In this document: positions 34,605-42,445 of the stretch, one piece after another
Layout of the letters: each line of letters opens with the position of its first letter
Position numbering within the stretch: the stretch's first letter is position 1
Source of the DNA: Faecalicatena absiana
GTDB taxonomy: Bacteria > Bacillota > Bacilli > Lactobacillales > Lactobacillaceae
Direction of reading: 5' to 3'
DNA: 64,000 nt
NCBI GenBank assembly: GCA_017309015.1
Contig: JAEDAG010000001.1
Location: 602,223-666,222, forward strand
The notes under the pieces: generated by a model
What the model saw: only the letters and a program-made list of their open reading frames with translations
Told to the model about the DNA's origin: nothing
Databases searched by the model: none
Program-made: the position numbers and the translations under genes

Positions 34605-37427
34605 TTAGAGCTTTTCGAAGGTGTAGACATAGGCCTGTTTCTGCTTCAGCTGGTCGGTGGCCAAATAGCGGATCTCCAAGAGGTAGCTGACCCCGTTAAA
34701 GACGTAAACCTGGGACGCTTCAGCCCCATTGGCCGCTTTGCTTTCATCCATCAGCTTCAGCATGACTGACTGAAAGAGGTGGTTGCTCCCAGCTTCCTGG
34801 TTCCACCGGTCAGGGTGGTAGCCACTGTCCACCAGCACCTGTTGGTAGCTGTGGTTCATGAAGACAAAGTCCAGCTCATCGCCCTCCCGCTCGATCAAGC
34901 CGATCGGCAGCTTGATGCCTGGGTCCTGCTTTTGGCCATTGTCAATCATCGGATCAAACAGAACATTGACGTGGCTCAGGCGGTCATAGTAGTCATTTTC
35001 AGCCGGGTTTTCAACCTTGCTTTGGGCATAGTGGGTCAGCTGGCTTTCAAACTCTTCCTGGGGAACTGGCTTTGACAAAATGTAGCCCTGCAGCCGCTCG
35101 CAGCCAATCTCCCGGAGGAAGTCGGCCTGCTCTTGGGTCTCCACCCCTTCGCAAACCGTGTGCATCCCCATCTTTTTGGCCATATCAACGATCATGGACA
35201 GAATGGTCTTGATATGCGGCCGGACGTCAAAGCTGTGCAAGAAGACCATGTCGATCTTCAGCAGGTCAAAATTGTATTCATCCAGGTTGTTGAAGTTGGA
35301 GTAGCCAGAACCGAAGTCGTCCATCCAGACCTCATAGCCGGCCTCATGGAACTTGCCGATAGCCCGCTTCAGCTCCTTCGGGTTGGTGGCAATCGTGGAT
35401 TCCAGGATCTCGATCTTCAGCATCTTGGCCTCCAGGCCATAGTGCCGGCGCAATTGGTCTACTTCGGCAAAAATGTCGCAGACCTGGAAGTCAACCCGGG
35501 ACAGGTTGACGGAAATCGGCACCACTGGTTGCCCCTCCTTGAGGCGTCTAGCCAGCATCTCGCAGACCTGGCGGATGATCTCCAGGTCCAGCTTGTGGAC
35601 CAGGTGGGCGTCTTCCAGAGTCTCCACGAAGAAGAAGGGGGTCAAGACCCCGTACTTCGGGTCATCCCAGCGGGCCAGGGCTTCAGCTGAGCAGACGGCG
35701 CCCGTCAGGCTGCGGACGTCAATCTGGTAGTAAGGCCGGATCCAGCCTGAGTCCAAGGCTTCTTGGAAGTGCTCCAGGACATAGGCCTGGCGCTCAAAGC
35801 TTTTGCTGACTTCCTGGTCATAGACCCGGTAGACGACGCTGCGGTCGTCCTTGATATAGCGCATGGCCAGCTTGGCCTTGTCGACCGCGATGGCCACTGA
35901 GTCCTGGTCACTTTCGCAGTAGTAGATCCCGGCCCGCAGGCCAACGGCCTCCTTATGGTTGATTTCAGCGGCTGCTTCGGTCAACAGCCGCTCCACGTCA
36001 GGATCAGCCGTCGCGATCACAAAATTGTCTTCCGCGAAGCGGACCAGGATTCCCTTGGCAAAGCGCTTGTGCAATTCCTGGGCGATCCGCTTCAAGAGCG
36101 CGTCCCCCTGCTCATAGCCATAATGGTTGTTATAGGCCTGCATCCCCCGGATGTTGACCAAGACCACGGCCGGCTTATCGTAGATATGTTCTCTGACGTA
36201 GTTGCCGGCAAAGCTGTTGAAGTAGTTGGCGTTAGGCAATCCAGTCACCTTGTCGACGAAGAAGTTGCCTTCCTGGTCGCCCTTCTTGAACTCACGCTTT
36301 TGCTCATAGATCTGCGATTCCGCGATCCGCAGCTGCATCTTCAAGTCCCCGTCAGCCGTGTTCGCCCGAACGAAGCCAACCACGACCTGCGGAATGGTGG
36401 CCAGTTTTTCCGCCAGGGCCGACTGCTTGATCGCGCTTTTCAGATTGTCAATAGTCAGGGCAACCGCGTTCTCATCTGCCAAGCGCAGGACAGCTAAAAA
36501 TTCATCCCCGCCATAGTGGCAGCTGACCCCAAGAGCCGACTCCTCCAGGGCTTCGACTTTTTCGCCGACCAAGTAGACCGCCCGGTCGCCTTCCTCCCGG
36601 CCATAGATGTCATTGATGGACTTCAAGCCGTCCATGTCGATCAAAAGGATGTAGTATTCGCCCATCTCACCCTTTTTCTGAATATCTTCCAAGAAGCTCT
36701 TGAAGCGCTCGCGCCCCTTCAAATTGCTGAGGCTGCTCAAGGACAAGGTGTCGACGAAAACGCCAAACTGGTAAAGGTACAGGAAGATCAAGCAAAGCGT
36801 TGCCGCGAAGGCATAGAAGGGAATCTCGCCAAAGTAAATGTCGAGGGCGCCAAAAAAGACCATGACCAACGGATAGGTCCCCGTGACCAAGTAGAAGTTC
36901 CTGACCGTCTTGGTTGGGCTCTGACTGGCCCCGTGAACGGCCAAGGCAACCGTCGCCAAGGCATAAAAGGCTGGCACGCCAACCAACAGGCAGTCCAACA
37001 GGCTGGTCAGCTTCATGTTCACCGACATAAACAAGGTTGGACTGGTAATGGAGACGAGGACCTCAAAGACAGCGGCTAAAATTGCCGGCAGGCAGACCAG
37101 CCAGCGCTTCTTCTTCGTGTCCGACATAGTCAGCTGCCCGCAACTGTCGATACAAAAGAAAACCGCCACGCTGACGACGTCCAGCATCAAGGCCTTGTAA
37201 AGGTTTAGCAGGATCATCAGCGGCCCCGCGACCGGCACGCAATGCCCAGGAATCACGGTGCTCAGCCCATCGCCAAGCAAATACATCCCTTGGGTAATAA
37301 AGACCCGGGAGAGCCATTTTTCGCGTTTTCCATAGTTGGTGACCGCCTTCAGCGATGCATTCAGGCCAAACATGATGATGGCACAGAAGAATTCACTGAT
37401 CGCGTATACTACCGTCACTTTGATCAT
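34605..37427 (-). CDS. Membrane-bound GGDEF-GGDEF-EAL cyclic-di-GMP protein
   Basis: The 940-residue protein has about seven N-terminal membrane segments (residues 5-240). A first GGDEF domain has an intact YGGDEFLAVLR motif with metal Asp in LLIDMDGLKSIND; a second GGDEF-like domain is degenerate (RFAEDNFVIA in place of GGDEF). The EAL domain (about 560-800) keeps its metal and catalytic residues: SAEALARWDDP, ISVNLSR, KIEILEST, WMDDFGSGYSN, LLKIDMVF, VCEGVETQEQ and LQGYILSKP. A C-terminal domain of about 130 residues looks PAS-like. It probably both makes and degrades cyclic di-GMP, or acts as an EAL phosphodiesterase regulated by its GGDEF part. It is monocistronic. Confidence 0.9.
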   Translation of the reverse strand: MIKVTVVYAISEFFCAIIMFGLNASLKAVTNYGKREKWLSRVFITQGMYLLGDGLSTVIPGHCVPVAGPLMILLNLYKALMLDVVSVAVFFCIDSCGQLTMSDTKKKRWLVCLPAILAAVFEVLVSITSPTLFMSVNMKLTSLLDCLLVGVPAFYALATVALAVHGASQSPTKTVRNFYLVTGTYPLVMVFFGALDIYFGEIPFYAFAATLCLIFLYLYQFGVFVDTLSLSSLSNLKGRERFKSFLEDIQKKGEMGEYYILLIDMDGLKSINDIYGREEGDRAVYLVGEKVEALEESALGVSCHYGGDEFLAVLRLADENAVALTIDNLKSAIKQSALAEKLATIPQVVVGFVRANTADGDLKMQLRIAESQIYEQKREFKKGDQEGNFFVDKVTGLPNANYFNSFAGNYVREHIYDKPAVVLVNIRGMQAYNNHYGYEQGDALLKRIAQELHKRFAKGILVRFAEDNFVIATADPDVERLLTEAAAEINHKEAVGLRAGIYYCESDQDSVAIAVDKAKLAMRYIKDDRSVVYRVYDQEVSKSFERQAYVLEHFQEALDSGWIRPYYQIDVRSLTGAVCSAEALARWDDPKYGVLTPFFFVETLEDAHLVHKLDLEIIRQVCEMLARRLKEGQPVVPISVNLSRVDFQVCDIFAEVDQLRRHYGLEAKMLKIEILESTIATNPKELKRAIGKFHEAGYEVWMDDFGSGYSNFNNLDEYNFDLLKIDMVFLHSFDVRPHIKTILSMIVDMAKKMGMHTVCEGVETQEQADFLREIGCERLQGYILSKPVPQEEFESQLTHYAQSKVENPAENDYYDRLSHVNVLFDPMIDNGQKQDPGIKLPIGLIEREGDELDFVFMNHSYQQVLVDSGYHPDRWNQEAGSNHLFQSVMLKLMDESKAANGAEASQVYVFNGVSYLLEIRYLATDQLKQKQAYVYTFEKL

Positions 37428-37527
37428 AAAAATTACCTATTCTTTAAAAATACCCTAGGATAATTGTACTCTATTTTAAGCAGGCTTAATAACAATTATC
37501 TTATATTTCAAAGAAAGCGGCGCCCTT

Positions 37528-37555
37528 TTGACAAGGCGGTGCAAAACATTATACT
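37528..37555 (+). promoter_or_regulatory. luxS promoter
   Basis: TTGACA (37528-37533) and TATACT (37550-37555) with a 16-base spacer, 82 bases before the start codon. Confidence 0.7.
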
Positions 37556-37571
37556 AAAGGTGACAAGAGCC

Positions 37572-37597
37572 AGTCCCTGAACTTTTCGGGGACTTTT
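37572..37597 (+). terminator. Leader hairpin in the luxS 5' UTR
   Basis: AGTCCC pairs with GGGACT, with further pairing inside, and TTTT follows immediately. It has the form of a weak attenuator 15-40 bases after the promoter. No known riboswitch aptamer is recognisable upstream of it. Confidence 0.45.
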
Positions 37598-37636
37598 CAA
37601 AAGCAAAAGAAACACAAAATAAGGAGACTACACATT

Positions 37637-38116
37637 ATGGCTAAAGTTGAAAGCTTTGAATTGGATCATACTAAGGTTAAGGCACCTTACGTCCGCTTGA
37701 TTACCGTTGAGGAAGGTCCTAAGGGCGACAAGATCTCCAACTTCGATCTGCGTCTGGTGCAACCAAACAAGAACGCCATCCCAACCGGCGGCCTGCACAC
37801 CATTGAGCACCTCTTGGCCAGCCTGCTGCGCGACCGCATGGACGGGGTCATTGACTGCTCCCCATTTGGCTGCCGGACTGGCTTCCACTTGATTATGTGG
37901 GGCGAGCACTCAACGACCGAAGTCGCCCGGGCTCTGCGCGACTCGCTTAAAGAGATTCGCGACGACATCACCTGGGACGACGTGCCAGGCACGACTATCA
38001 AGACCTGCGGCAACTACCGCGACCACTCCCTCTTCACTGCCAAGGAATGGTGCCGGGACATTTTGGCTGAAGGCATCAGCGATGACCCATTCGAACGCCA
38101 CGTGGTTGCAGACTAA
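37637..38116 (+). CDS. luxS: S-ribosylhomocysteine lyase
   Basis: The 159-residue enzyme splits S-ribosylhomocysteine to homocysteine and DPD, the precursor of autoinducer-2. The metal motif HTIEHLLAS (residues 54-62) and the catalytic region [12 protein letters not shown] are intact, and a third metal ligand Cys is in [17 protein letters not shown] lies 10 bases before the start. Codon use is biased to preferred codons, consistent with high expression. It is monocistronic with its own promoter and terminator. Confidence 0.97.
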   Translation: MAKVESFELDHTKVKAPYVRLITVEEGPKGDKISNFDLRLVQPNKNAIPTGGLHTIEHLLASLLRDRMDGVIDCSPFGCRTGFHLIMWGEHSTTEVARALRDSLKEIRDDITWDDVPGTTIKTCGNYRDHSLFTAKEWCRDILAEGISDDPFERHVVAD

Positions 38117-38137
38117 CAGAAAACATTGAAAGCGCAT

Positions 38138-38166
38138 AAAAGATCCCGGATTTTCCGGGATCTTTT
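38138..38166 (+). terminator. luxS terminator
   Basis: AAAGATCCCGGA-TTT-TCCGGGATCTTT, a perfect 12-bp stem followed by U residues. Confidence 0.88.
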
Positions 38167-38253
38167 CATGACCGTTACGGTTCTTTTACAAGTGCCGAAA
38201 AGGCCCATTTTGCCCTTGATTTTTATGATAATCGGACTAAAGTAGACTCAGAA

Positions 38254-38565
38254 ATGAAAAAGTCAGCGTCGAGTGTTGTAAAAGAAAAAATGAGAATCAG
38301 AGATCTAGGTCCAAAAACGATTAGTAAGAATCTTTTGTCATTTATTATGTGGGGAGTTATTTTAACTGCCATTCTTTGCTTTGTGCAGCGAAGCATGAAC
38401 CGGCCAAATGACTGGCTCAACTTTATTCCAGTCTATATTTCCGGCTGTGGCACGGCAGAAGCGGTCGTGTGCGACTTGCGGAATTCATCCAAGCTGATCA
38501 TGGCCGCGGCGGCCACGATCGTTGGCATCATTTTGGCGGTTGTTTTTGCTACTTTGGCCGCTTAA
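38254..38565 (+). CDS. Small membrane protein of unknown function
   Basis: I do not recognise this 103-residue protein. It has a basic N-terminus (residues 1-25), a membrane segment LSFIMWGVILTAILCF (about 28-43), a short loop, and a second hydrophobic stretch LIMAAAATIVGIILAVVFATLA at the C-terminus. No clear Shine-Dalgarno precedes the ATG at 38254; a second ATG at 38290 is in frame, also without one. The third-position composition of the 5' part is AT-richer than neighbours. Confidence 0.5.
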   Translation: MKKSASSVVKEKMRIRDLGPKTISKNLLSFIMWGVILTAILCFVQRSMNRPNDWLNFIPVYISGCGTAEAVVCDLRNSSKLIMAAAATIVGIILAVVFATLAA

Positions 38566-38575
38566 TTCAGATATA

Positions 38576-38616
38576 ACGTTAAAAGCCCTGGGCAACGATG
38601 TCCAGGGCTTTTAACG
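38576..38616. terminator. Bidirectional terminator
   Basis: ACGTTAAAAGCCCTGG pairs with CCAGGGCTTTTAACGT around ten bases, between the convergent genes ending at 38565 and 38621. Confidence 0.85.
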
Positions 38617-38620
38617 TGTC

Positions 38621-38884
38621 CTATTCAGCGACGAAGACCACGTCCATTTTTTCCAATTCAGCATTGATATCTGGCTTGTTCAGGTAGTTGAGCAGGTCCT
38701 TGGCCCCATCAGAGAGCTCTTGGTTCATTCTCAAAGCAGTCAAGGCAAAAGCGAGCCCGTGCAAGACCTTGAACTTGTTTTCCCCGCGGTTGATGGCACT
38801 AACCGCGTCGATCACCAGCGCTTTTTCCTCGCTGTCAGTCAGATTGTACTTTTCCAAAAGGTTTAACTTTGCTTTTTCTTCCAT
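38621..38884 (-). CDS. Small acidic helical protein of unknown function
   Basis: The 87-residue protein is predicted almost entirely alpha-helical (EKAKLNLLEKYNLTDSEEKALVIDAVSAI, then LHGLAFALTALRMNQELSDGAKDLLNYL). Size and helix pattern are loosely like enterocin A-type bacteriocin immunity proteins (four-helix bundle), but I cannot point to a diagnostic motif. No bacteriocin precursor is adjacent. GGAGG lies 13 bases before the start, a little far. Treat as hypothetical. Confidence 0.6.
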   Translation of the reverse strand: MEEKAKLNLLEKYNLTDSEEKALVIDAVSAINRGENKFKVLHGLAFALTALRMNQELSDGAKDLLNYLNKPDINAELEKMDVVFVAE

Positions 38885-38990
38885 AGCTTTGCCATAGCCT
38901 CCTTAAATTTCTGACTCCAATTATAGCCCTATTTGCCAAAAAAGCACAAAGTGGCCCCTCCTGGGACTTGGCTGCGGCGTTTTATTGCCC

Positions 38991-39017
38991 AAAAAAACTC
39001 ATCTAAGTTAGATGAGT
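38991..39017. terminator. Terminator of the first LysM-NlpC/P60 gene
   Basis: ACTCATCTAA-G-TTAGATGAGT hairpin with A/T runs on both sides (U-run on the minus strand). Confidence 0.8.
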
Positions 39018-39049
39018 CTTTTTAGGCGTTCTACATTTAATGATACTTT

Positions 39050-40756
39050 TTACAGGACGCGAACGGCAAAGCTTGGAGTGTATGAGCTGACGCTGCCGAC
39101 CATGACGCTTTGCCCTGGGGCTGGCGCCATGACGTATTGACCGCCGCCAAGGGCGATGGCTACGTGGTAAGCTGAGCCGTATGAACCCCAGAAGTAGAGG
39201 TCGCCCGCTTGAGCGTCAGCCATGTTGATCTTGGTGCCAGCGTATTGCTGGGTGTAGGTCGTCCGGCCAAGGTTGACGCCAAAGTGGCTGTAAACGTATT
39301 GCACAAAGCCTGAGCAGTCAAAGCCCGCTGGAGTAGTACCGCCCCAAACATATGGCACGCCAAGGTAGTTCATCGCGTATGAAGTGATGCTGCCAGCAGT
39401 AGCGGAAGCAGTGGTGCTTGCAGCAGCCTTTGGAGTGGCCGTTTTCTTGGCCGTCTTCTTAGCCGCGGACTGCACGCTCGTGGTCTTGCTGCTTTGGCTG
39501 GCAGTGCTGGTTGGCGCTTGGCTTACGGCTGCTTGACTGCCTGCATTAGTTGCAGCACTGGTCGTGTTGGATGCAGTTGACGTATTTGCAACGTTTGAGT
39601 TAGTTGCAGTGCTGGTCGTGTTTGAGCTAGTTGCAGTGTTAGCAGCGTTTGCACTGTAATCAGTCGTAGTGTTGGCACTAGTTGACTTGCTTGCGGTGTT
39701 AGCGTTAGTTGCAGTACTGGTCGTATTTGCGGTATTTGAGCTAGTTGCAGCGTTAGCGGCATTTGCACTGTAATCAGTCGTAGTGTTGGCACTAGTTGAC
39801 TTGCTTGCGGTGTTAGCGTTAGTTGCAGCACTGGTCGTATTTGCAGTGTTTGAGCTAGTTGCAGTGTTAGTAGCGTTTGCACTGTAGTCAGTTGTTGCAT
39901 TAGTGTTAGCTGACGTGTCAGCAGTATTTGCGTTATAGTCAGTCGTTGCACTAGTGTTAGCTGACGTGTCAGCAGTGTTGGCGCTGTAGTCAGTCGTTGC
40001 ACTAGTGTTAGCTGACGTATCAGCAGTATTTGCGCTGTAGTCAGTCGTTGCACTAGTGTTAGCTGACGTATCAGCAGTGTTGGCACTGTAGTCAGTCGTT
40101 GCGTTGGCGCTGGTTGAGGCATCAGTCTTAGTGCTGTCTGTACTTTCAGCATTCTTCTTTGCACTGGTATCAGTGTCTGCACTAGCCTTTGCCTTTGGTT
40201 CAGCCTTCTTGGCTGGCGCTGGCTTAGCTGACTTTTCAGGCTGCTTTGTCGTCACTGACGCGGTAGTCGTGCTTGATACGGCGCCGTAGCCGGCATTATC
40301 GTTAGCGGCCTTGCTGCTGTTGCTACTGATCGTCGCGCCGCCAACCCCGTAGGTGTTCAGGTTGGCATGCAGAATCAGGGTCTGGCCAATATAGATGGTG
40401 TCGCTGGTCAGGTTGTTGAGCTTCTTCAAAGCGCTGACCGTAGTGCCATACTTCTTAGCAAGTGACCATAAGGTATCGCCCTTAACTACTCGGTGGGTCT
40501 TGGCGGTAGCCAGCGCAGCTTCTGCCTTGGTTGGCACCTTCAAGGTGTCGCCAACGTAGATGGTGTCACTAGACAGCTTGTTGTACTTCTTCAAGGCATC
40601 AATCGTCACATTGTACTTCTTTGACAGGCCCCACAGGGTGTCGTTAAGCACGATCTTGTGATCCATTGCCGCATTCGCGTTCGCGCTGGTTGCAAAAAGG
40701 GCTCCAGAGGCAGAAATCGTTGCCAGAGTAGCCATAAACAGACTTTTCTTCTTCAT
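39050..40756 (-). CDS. Secreted LysM / NlpC-P60 peptidoglycan endopeptidase with repetitive linker
   Basis: The 568-residue protein starts with a signal peptide (MKKKSLFMATLATISASGALFA, cleavage near ANANAAM). Two LysM domains follow (residues about 32-77, KIVLNDTLWGLSKKYNVTIDALKKYN; and 88-132, HRVVKGDTLWSLAKKYG). A long Ala/Thr/Ser/Asn linker contains five or so copies of a 17-residue unit around TTDYSANTADTSANTSA and two longer repeats. The C-terminal NlpC/P60 domain has GFDCSGFVQYVY (catalytic Cys) and SAYHVAIALGGG (His). It is expected to cleave stem peptides in the wall, probably in cell separation. The gene has a paralogue at 41080-42195 and shares promoter architecture with it. Confidence 0.92.
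   Translation of the reverse strand: MKKKSLFMATLATISASGALFATSANANAAMDHKIVLNDTLWGLSKKYNVTIDALKKYNKLSSDTIYVGDTLKVPTKAEAALATAKTHRVVKGDTLWSLAKKYGTTVSALKKLNNLTSDTIYIGQTLILHANLNTYGVGGATISSNSSKAANDNAGYGAVSSTTTASVTTKQPEKSAKPAPAKKAEPKAKASADTDTSAKKNAESTDSTKTDASTSANATTDYSANTADTSANTSATTDYSANTADTSANTSATTDYSANTADTSANTSATTDYNANTADTSANTNATTDYSANATNTATSSNTANTTSAATNANTASKSTSANTTTDYSANAANAATSSNTANTTSTATNANTASKSTSANTTTDYSANAANTATSSNTTSTATNSNVANTSTASNTTSAATNAGSQAAVSQAPTSTASQSSKTTSVQSAAKKTAKKTATPKAAASTTASATAGSITSYAMNYLGVPYVWGGTTPAGFDCSGFVQYVYSHFGVNLGRTTYTQQYAGTKINMADAQAGDLYFWGSYGSAYHVAIALGGGQYVMAPAPGQSVMVGSVSSYTPSFAVRVL
39880..40110. repeat. Tandem 51-bp repeats in the NlpC/P60 linker
   Basis: About four to five in-frame copies of a 51-bp unit encoding the TTDYSANTADTSANTSA motif. 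A second family of longer repeats lies at about 39640-39860. Such DNA is prone to length variation between strains. Confidence 0.75.
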
Positions 40757-40812
40757 TTAACGCAATTTCTCCTTAAACTCTTAATTAATTGTTATACTTT
40801 CTCACATCTTAA

Positions 40813-40855
40813 AGTATAACTTTGAGATGTTACAAATGGGTATTGCTAATGTTAC
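40813..40855 (-). promoter_or_regulatory. Promoter with TGTAAC boxes of the first NlpC/P60 gene
   Basis: On the minus strand a TATACT -10 (40818-40813) has no good -35; instead TTTGTAACA lies 9 bases upstream (40836-40828) and another TGTAAC at 40855-40850. The paralogous gene has the same -10 and box at exactly the same spacing. Confidence 0.6.
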
Positions 40856-40918
40856 AAAATGAAAAATAGCCTAGAACCCAACAGTTGAACTTATTTTACT
40901 ACATTTTTTAATGGCGTG

Positions 40919-40972
40919 TGTTACAAAATTTACAAGTCAATTGCAAATCGATAACTTTTTATTTACTTTTCA
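40919..40972 (-). promoter_or_regulatory. Distal conserved upstream element, copy A
   Basis: About 54 bases (minus strand GTAAATTTTGTAACA at one end, AAAAGTTATC in the middle) are nearly identical to 42392-42445 upstream of the paralogue. It contains TGTAAA and TGTAAC spaced by three bases. Candidate activator site, 160-215 bases upstream of the start codon. Confidence 0.55.
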
Positions 40973-41025
40973 AAAAAGTTCCTGCCTGCCGCGGGAGATC
41001 CAGCCACATTTTTCCACAAACGCCC

Positions 41026-41050
41026 AAAAAGGACCCATCTGGGTCCTTTT
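41026..41050 (-). terminator. Terminator of the second LysM-NlpC/P60 gene
   Basis: AAAAGGACCC-AGAT-GGGTCCTTTT with U-run on the minus strand, 30 bases after the stop at 41080. Confidence 0.88.
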
Positions 41051-41079
41051 GGCCTTGCCGCGTGCTGGAAGTCTCAAAA

Positions 41080-42195
41080 TTAAAGAACACGAACGGCAAA
41101 GCTTGGCGCGTAGTAGCTTACGCTGCCTACGGATACGTTTTGACCTGGGGCAGGTGCCTGAATGTACTGACCATTGCCAAGGGCAATCGCCACGTGGTAG
41201 GCTGAGCCGTATGAGCCCCAGAAATAAAGATCACCTGGCTGGGCTTGGGATACGCTGATCTTGGTGCCGGCGTTTTCTTGGGCATAAGTCGTGCGGCCCA
41301 AGCTGATGCCAAAGTGGTTGTATACGTACTGCACAAGGCCTGAGCAGTCAAAGCCAGCTGGCGTGCTGCCGCCCCAGACGTAAGGCACGCCGATGAAGCT
41401 CATCGCGTACGAAGCGATTGCGCTTGCACTGGCGCTGGTTGAGGCAGAGCTTGCAGAGCCGCTTGGCGCTTGATTGACGGCTGCCTGGCTGGCAGCGCTA
41501 GCTGAGCTGCTGCCACTGGTACTACTGGTGGTTGAATTAGTTGTTGCGGAAGCCGCTGGCTTGTTGGAGTCGTTATTCGTTCGCGCGGCTTGACTTGTAC
41601 CAGCGGCAGTCGTTTGACTGCTCGTCGCATTAGAGTCGGTAGTCTTGCTTGTATTGTTGTTATTGCCAGCAGCATTAGTCGGACTGGTCGAATTGTTGGC
41701 AGTGCTGCTTGACGCGCCCGAAGCGCTGTTAGCCGTAGTAGAAGTGCTGGTGCTTGACGCGTTTGCGGTATCCGCGCTAGCAGTGACAGTATTTGCGGCA
41801 GAAGCATAAAGACGCAGCTTTTGACCAACGTCGATCGCGTCGCTGGTCAAGTTATTGGCCTTCTTCAAGCTGGCGACGGTGACGCCGTACTTCTTGGCGA
41901 TTGACCACAACGTGTCGCCCTTGACCACCTTGTGGGTAGTGGCCGTGGCCAGCTTGGCTTCCGCCTTGCTTGGAACCTTCAGGGTCTGGCCCGCGATGAT
42001 CAGGTCGCTGGACAGCTTGTTGACCTTCTTCAAGGCCTTCACTGACACGCCATATTTTTGTGATAATGACCACAAAGTGTCATTTTGCGCGATTTCATGC
42101 GTCGTTGCGGCCATTGCCGTGGATGATGCCGCAAAAAGCGCGCCGCTGGCACTCAAAGTCGCCATGGTCGTCATTAACAGATTTCTTTTCTTCAT
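41080..42195 (-). CDS. Secreted LysM / NlpC-P60 peptidoglycan endopeptidase
   Basis: The 371-residue paralogue of the preceding hydrolase has a signal peptide (MKKRNLLMTTMATLSASGALFA), two LysM domains (HEIAQNDTLWSLSQKYGVSVKALKKVN and HKVVKGDTLWSIAKKYGVTVASLKKAN) and a low-complexity Ser/Ala/Asn/Thr linker (about residues 140-265). The C-terminal NlpC/P60 domain has FDCSGLVQYVYNH and SAYHVAIALGNGQ. It lacks the 51-bp repeats of its neighbour, so the linker lengths differ by about 200 residues while catalytic domains are about 80 percent similar by eye. Tandem duplication is inferred. Likely role: wall remodelling. Confidence 0.92.
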   Translation of the reverse strand: MKKRNLLMTTMATLSASGALFAASSTAMAATTHEIAQNDTLWSLSQKYGVSVKALKKVNKLSSDLIIAGQTLKVPSKAEAKLATATTHKVVKGDTLWSIAKKYGVTVASLKKANNLTSDAIDVGQKLRLYASAANTVTASADTANASSTSTSTTANSASGASSSTANNSTSPTNAAGNNNNTSKTTDSNATSSQTTAAGTSQAARTNNDSNKPAASATTNSTTSSTSGSSSASAASQAAVNQAPSGSASSASTSASASAIASYAMSFIGVPYVWGGSTPAGFDCSGLVQYVYNHFGISLGRTTYAQENAGTKISVSQAQPGDLYFWGSYGSAYHVAIALGNGQYIQAPAPGQNVSVGSVSYYAPSFAVRVL

Positions 42196-42253
42196 GTTGA
42201 TCGCTTATCTCCTTAAACTATTGTTTATCGTGGTTTGCCTGTGAGCATTTACA

Positions 42254-42296
42254 AGTATAACTTTAGGATGTTACAAACCGGTATACTTAAGGTTAC
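42254..42296 (-). promoter_or_regulatory. Promoter with TGTAAC boxes of the second NlpC/P60 gene
   Basis: TATACT -10 (42259-42254) with TTTGTAACA beginning 9 bases upstream (42277-42269) and a further TGTAAC at 42296-42291, mirroring the promoter at 40813-40855. Confidence 0.6.
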
Positions 42297-42301
42297 AATT
42301 A

Positions 42302-42338
42302 AAAAAACAGCGCTCAGGCTAGTCCTGGCGCTGTTTTT
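42302..42338. terminator. Terminator between distal and proximal elements of the second NlpC/P60 promoter
   Basis: AACAGCGC(T)CAGG pairs with CCTGGCGCTGTT, with A/U runs on both sides. It probably ends the HNH-protein transcript from 42445. Confidence 0.8.
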
Positions 42339-42391
42339 CACATGCTTTGCGTTTTCACTTTGTTACATTCAGTTACAAAGCATTCTTTCAT

Positions 42392-42445
42392 TGTTACATA
42401 ATTTACAAGTCAATAGCAAAGAGATAACTTTTTGTTTACCATTTT
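42392..42445 (-). promoter_or_regulatory. Distal conserved upstream element, copy B
   Basis: Counterpart of 40919-40972; differences are scattered single bases. It overlaps the stop codon of the HNH gene. On the minus strand it includes TGTAAATTATGTAAC. Confidence 0.55.

Noticed and set aside
38621-38884. Bacteriocin immunity protein
   Set aside because: Only size and helical character fit; no bacteriocin gene or diagnostic motif is nearby.
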